From Microbacterium kunmingense (GTDB taxonomy: Bacteria > Actinomycetota > Actinomycetes > Actinomycetales > Microbacteriaceae): DNA of 64,000 bases. Of this stretch, positions 60,129 to 64,000 are shown in pieces. The stretch covers positions 1 through 64,000 of the forward strand of contig NZ_JAKNUS010000007.1 in assembly GCF_023155745.1 (NCBI RefSeq). Direction: 5' to 3'. Each line of letters starts with the position of its first letter. Position 1 is the stretch's first letter. The position numbers were made by a program, and so were the translations under genes. Under the pieces are notes generated by a model. It searched no databases. It was not told the DNA's origin and was given only the letters and a program-made list of their open reading frames with translations.

Positions 60129-61262
60129 ATGGCCACCGCACTGGCGCTGGGGCGCGCGCGGAGCGACATCGACGTGATGTCGCGCGCCGGCCTCCCCTTG
60201 CACCGGTTCATGGACGAAGCCGCGGCTGCACTGGGCGTGGTCGTCCCGTTCGTCGCCGCCTGCGTGTCGACGCTCGACCCCGCGACCGCGATGGTCTCGA
60301 GTGCGCGCAAGCTCGGAGCACTCGACGGTCGGAACGAGCAGGACGTCTCGTGGTCTCAGCTCGAGTACGGCGGGGAGGAGCCGACAGCGATCCGCGGGAT
60401 GCTGCAGGCCGGCCGGACCGCGGTGGGCATGCAGCGCGAGACCAGAGGTGATCTGGATCGGTCCGCCCGTATGGCCGAGCTTCTCGTGCCCTACTTCGAC
60501 TTCCACGACGAGGCGCGCGTCGTCTTCGCCGACCGCAGCGGGGGATGGGGACACGTGTCACTCTTCCGCGGGAGCGACGACGACGGGTTCGCAGCGGACG
60601 AGCTGGCGTTCCTCGCCGCGGTCGCGCCCTCATTCACCCGCGGCATCCGCACCGGGCTTCTCGCGCAGATCGCTCTGACGCAACCCGTCCGCGAGACCGG
60701 CCCCGCCGTGGTCATCGTGGACGTGCAGAACCGCATCATCCAGTCCACGCCCGCGGCGGAGCAGCACCTGGCGCAGATGTCGGTGCTGCCGGGCATGGGC
60801 GACCCGCTCGTCTACGTCTACGCGCTCGTCGACGCCGCGCGTCGACTCGCTCGAGGCGAGACCGACCGTGTCCCCCGCGTGCGGGCGCGCGCGGCGGACG
60901 GGCTCTGGCTGGTGCTGCACGCCGCGCCGCTCGGCGGGCTCGGGGATCGCGGCGGCGACGTCGTGGTCACGATCGAGGAAGCGAGGCCGCAGGAGGTGAT
61001 GGATCTCGTCGCGGCCGCCTTCGGCCTCACCGCGAGGGAGCGCGATGTCGTCTCCATCGTGCTGCGGGGCGCCGACACGAAGGAGATCGCTGCGTCGATG
61101 CACGTCTCGCCGTACACGGTGCAGGACCACCTGAAATCGATCTTCGACAAGGCGGGGGTCACCAGCCGTCGCGAACTCGTCGCCCGGGTCTACTTCGACC
61201 AGTACCTCTCCCGTGCCGGGTCCGAACTCGCCCCCTCCGGGTGGTACGCGGCCACGCCCTGA
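60129..61262 (+). CDS. LuxR-family regulator
   Basis: A 377-residue regulator from ATG 60129; the ATG at 60093 lies inside the operator palindrome and is less likely. The C-terminal LuxR HTH (about 305-370) reads LTARERDVVSIVLRGADTKEIAASMHVSPYTVQDHLKSIFDKAGV. The N-terminal 290 residues resemble a GAF/PAS-type sensor (FVAACVSTLDPATAMVSSARKLG; WGHVSLFRGSDDDGFAADELAFLAAVAP) without a recognised ligand motif. It is divergent from the FAD oxidase, which it probably controls. Confidence 0.85.
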   Translation: MATALALGRARSDIDVMSRAGLPLHRFMDEAAAALGVVVPFVAACVSTLDPATAMVSSARKLGALDGRNEQDVSWSQLEYGGEEPTAIRGMLQAGRTAVGMQRETRGDLDRSARMAELLVPYFDFHDEARVVFADRSGGWGHVSLFRGSDDDGFAADELAFLAAVAPSFTRGIRTGLLAQIALTQPVRETGPAVVIVDVQNRIIQSTPAAEQHLAQMSVLPGMGDPLVYVYALVDAARRLARGETDRVPRVRARAADGLWLVLHAAPLGGLGDRGGDVVVTIEEARPQEVMDLVAAAFGLTARERDVVSIVLRGADTKEIAASMHVSPYTVQDHLKSIFDKAGVTSRRELVARVYFDQYLSRAGSELAPSGWYAATP

Positions 61263-61290
61263 CGGTTCTGCACGGACGCCTGGACGAGAG

Positions 61291-62199
<909 letters not shown>

Positions 62200-62258
62200 A
62201 TCGTAGGGGGGTGACCGGACCGGTCACCCCCCGTGATCTCGCGACCCGCCGCCGGTCG

Positions 62259-63239
62259 TCAGACCGTCGCGAGCACGCCCTCGAGCCGCGCGTAGCTGGC
62301 TTCCATGCCGTCGACCATTCCCGTGCCGAGGATCATGTCGCGGGTCTCGGCGTCGGGGTACTCGATGACGAGGGTCAAGAGCGTCATCCCGTCCTCCTCG
62401 TAGAACGAGAGGTCGTTGATCGTGCTGGGGCCGTCCGTCCCGATCATCCGCTCGGTCGTGACCGCGCGACGCGGCGGGTCGCTGAGGAGGAGTTCGCCTT
62501 CGAAGCCGAACTCCTCCCCTTCCACACCCGGGTCGGGCACCCAGACGTTTCGGTAGGTGTCGCCGACGGCCTCGGCCTGTTCGGCCACGGGCATGCTCCA
62601 CCCGTCGGGTCCGAGCATCCACTTCTTCGTCAGCTCCGGGTCGTGGTGGGCCTTCCAGACCAGCTCGCGCGGACCGCGGATGACGCGGGTGATGCGCACG
62701 TGCTGGTCGCCGAGGATCTCCAGTTCGGTGCCGCGGCCCGCGGCGTATTCGCGAAGGTCGTGCAGCACCAGGTCGAGCTGGTTGATCGCGAGCGTCGACC
62801 CCTCGACGGCGCCGAAGGCGACGACCTGCTCGAGCGCTTCGGACGAGGCGAAGTAGGTGGTGTTGACCAGGCGCGACCCGGTCGCGGTCGCCTCGAAGGC
62901 GAAGACGACCCGCATCACCGGCATCCCCTCGAGCGGCGCACCCTCGTCGTTGGCGAAGGCGTCGAGCACCGTGAAGCCGCGGGGGGCGTCGATGGAGAGG
63001 AACTCCCACGAACCCCACGACTCCTCGCCCTTCGGGCTGGTCATGACGTAGCGAGCACGGCCCCCGGGCGTGAAGTCGAACTGCGGGAAGCGCGCCGGCC
63101 AGCCGGGAGGTCCCCAGAAGCGCTCGAGCTGCTGCGGATCGGTGAAGGCACTCCAGAGGCGGTCGACGGATGCGTCGAACTCGGCCTCGAGCGTCATGGT
63201 GAGCGCTTCGGGATCGGTGGTGACATCGGTGACGGGCAT
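62259..63239 (-). CDS. Tandem AHSA1/SRPBCC-domain protein
   Basis: A 326-residue protein made of two AHSA1-like SRPBCC domains: about residues 10-155 (EFDASVDRLWSAFTDPQQLERFWGPPGWPARFPQFDFTPGG) and about 175-322 (RVIRGPRELVWKAHHDPELTKKWMLGPDGW). Each has the strand-helix grip start and the FWGP/KWMLGP turn. SRPBCC folds bind hydrophobic ligands. Single-domain versions next to ArsR regulators are common; the tandem form suggests a fusion or duplication. AAGGAG precedes ATG 63239. The ArsR gene ends 1 base upstream, so the two form one operon. Confidence 0.85.
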   Translation of the reverse strand: MPVTDVTTDPEALTMTLEAEFDASVDRLWSAFTDPQQLERFWGPPGWPARFPQFDFTPGGRARYVMTSPKGEESWGSWEFLSIDAPRGFTVLDAFANDEGAPLEGMPVMRVVFAFEATATGSRLVNTTYFASSEALEQVVAFGAVEGSTLAINQLDLVLHDLREYAAGRGTELEILGDQHVRITRVIRGPRELVWKAHHDPELTKKWMLGPDGWSMPVAEQAEAVGDTYRNVWVPDPGVEGEEFGFEGELLLSDPPRRAVTTERMIGTDGPSTINDLSFYEEDGMTLLTLVIEYPDAETRDMILGTGMVDGMEASYARLEGVLATV

Positions 63240-63240
63240 G

Positions 63241-63615
63241 TCATTCTCCTTCGTTGGATGCTGCGGATGTCGGTGTCTGCGGATCTTCGGCGAGCAGCTG
63301 GTCGAGGCGCGAGATGCGCGAGCGCCACAGCGCCTCGTAGGCGGCGAGCAACGCGCGGGCGCGGGCGATCATGGTCGGGTCGGCCCGGACCAGACGCTCC
63401 CGGCCCTCGGCGCGCTTGACGATGAGGCCGGCCGCTTCGAGCACCGCGACGTGCTTCTGCACCGCGGCGAACGACATGTCGTATTCGCGGGCCAGACCTG
63501 AGACGGAATGCTCGCCCTCGATCGCGCGGCGCAGGATGTCGCGACGCGTCGCTGCGGCGAGCGCGTGGAACACGCGGTCGATCTCGTCATCGGTCAACTC
63601 CGTTTGTACAACCAT
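63241..63615 (-). CDS. ArsR-family regulator of the AHSA1 operon
   Basis: A 124-residue winged-helix protein (VFHALAAATRRDILRRAIEGEHSVSGLAREYDMSFAAVQKHVAVLEAAGLI). No metal-binding Cys or His cluster is seen, so it belongs to the non-metal ArsR type usually found beside SRPBCC proteins. The start codon lies inside a perfect palindrome (63606-63625), indicating tight autoregulation and possibly a leaderless or very short message. Confidence 0.88.
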   Translation of the reverse strand: MVVQTELTDDEIDRVFHALAAATRRDILRRAIEGEHSVSGLAREYDMSFAAVQKHVAVLEAAGLIVKRAEGRERLVRADPTMIARARALLAAYEALWRSRISRLDQLLAEDPQTPTSAASNEGE

Positions 63616-63625
63616 TTGGTTGTAC
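63606..63625 (-). promoter_or_regulatory. ArsR operator overlapping the start codon
   Basis: GTACAACCATTTGGTTGTAC is a perfect inverted repeat with 9-bp arms and a 2-bp centre. The ATG of the ArsR gene lies within it, so a bound dimer would sit at the start of transcription or translation. Confidence 0.75.
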
Positions 63626-63715
63626 GTTAGACGTGCGAGTGCGGCCTGTCAAGGGTCGCCCGCCCGGGGCGGACCACGACGTTTCCGGGGAGCGAGATCT
63701 TCCGTCGGTGCGACG

Positions 63716-63749
63716 CCGAACGGCCCGGGCTTCCGCCCGGGCCGTTCGG
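63716..63749. terminator. GC-rich stem-loop terminator
   Basis: A perfect 15-bp stem (CCGAACGGCCCGGGC paired with GCCCGGGCCGTTCGG) with a TTCC loop. It lies 19 bases beyond the stop of the minus-strand gene at 63769, the place expected for a terminator, though no long U tract follows. Confidence 0.75.
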
Positions 63750-63768
63750 TAAGGCGACGTCGCGTTCG

Positions 63769-64000
63769 TCAGTCGTCGACGTCGGCCGTGAGCACGGCGA
63801 AGTCGGCGTCGAGGTTCAGATCGATGAAGCGGGCGTCGTCGGTGAGGACGGTCACGTCGTAGGGAGAGGTGGCGTCGTCATCCACCTCCAGGTCGGTGAT
63901 CCGTCCCTCGGTCTCGCCGAGCGCCGCTGCGACGAGGGCGTCGACGGTCGCGGGGTCGAGAACGCCCTGCGGCGCCTTGTCGTCGTCGTCCGCCGTGTCG
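63769..64000 (-). CDS. PepSY-like protein, C-terminal part, cut by the window edge
   Basis: The last 76 residues of a minus-strand gene. The segment is very acidic (DTADDDDKAPQG near its left end) and contains VDALVAAALGETEGRITDLEVDDDATSPYDVTVLTDD, which fits the helix-strand-strand layout of a PepSY domain (amphipathic helix, then EVELD and YEV strands). The N terminus, with any signal peptide, is outside the window. A strong hairpin follows the stop. Confidence 0.5.
   Translation of the reverse strand, partial: DTADDDDKAPQGVLDPATVDALVAAALGETEGRITDLEVDDDATSPYDVTVLTDDARFIDLNLDADFAVLTADVDD

Overview
The window is high-GC actinobacterial DNA. Gene content and style (purine catabolism, KimA-like permease, GTG starts, dense start/stop overlaps, Microbacterium-like repeats) suggest Microbacterium or another member of the Microbacteriaceae. 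This is inferred from protein resemblance; there is no rRNA or tRNA to settle it. No CRISPR array, tRNA, rRNA or replication origin was seen.

Accessory region, 1-26536. It opens with the right end of an IS481-type element (1-127) and closes with a truncated ISL3-type element (25491-26470). An identical 66-bp sequence lies directly behind each of these (128-193 and 26471-26536), so the two copies bracket about 26.3 kb of metal-related and cell-envelope genes. Block 1 (554-16905) is a nearly gapless plus-strand run: small membrane protein, DsbA-like oxidoreductase, flavin monooxygenase-like protein, CopC, LspA, small membrane protein, TlpA-like lipoprotein, CcdA, ResB, CtaG-like protein, Lnt, two M23 envelope proteins, CcsB, DUF3105, DUF305 and a CopD-CtaG fusion. 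It combines copper handling, System II cytochrome c maturation, periplasmic thiol redox and lipoprotein maturation, but encodes no recognisable c-type cytochrome. An intact IS3-family element (16917-18224) follows, bounded by a 3-bp target duplication. Block 2 (18491-25514) is metal transport: an Nramp Mn transporter with a likely MntR operator, ArsR plus a CDF exporter, CmtR plus a P1B ATPase plus a second LspA plus CadD, and a thioredoxin-like gene cut by the ISL3 element.

Transition, 26537-30522: a sigma factor with a probable membrane anti-sigma protein, an unknown gene, a zinc-ribbon protein with a HEPN-like motif, and a P-loop kinase.

Purine catabolism, 30739-40828: urate to allantoin (HpxO, UraH, UraD), allantoinase, allantoate amidohydrolase, a PucG-like aminotransferase, an unusual FmdA-amidase fusion that may process the end product, and an NCS2 uptake permease.

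Nitrite assimilation, 41392-48476: a nitrite/formate channel, NirB, NirD, siroheme synthase, a HemD-winged-helix regulator (NnaR type) and a CbiX-type chelatase, all overlapping, so the enzyme, its siroheme cofactor and its regulator are made together.

Remainder, 48502-64000: an ECF42 sigma with its DGPF/YCII partner, a MerR regulator with palindromic operator, apt, alpha-glucosidase with LacI regulator and operator, an M20 amidohydrolase, a KimA-like permease flanked by two copies of a hairpin repeat, a broken marC, an FAD oxidase divergent from a LuxR regulator, TerC, an ArsR/AHSA1 pair, and a partial PepSY-like gene at the edge.
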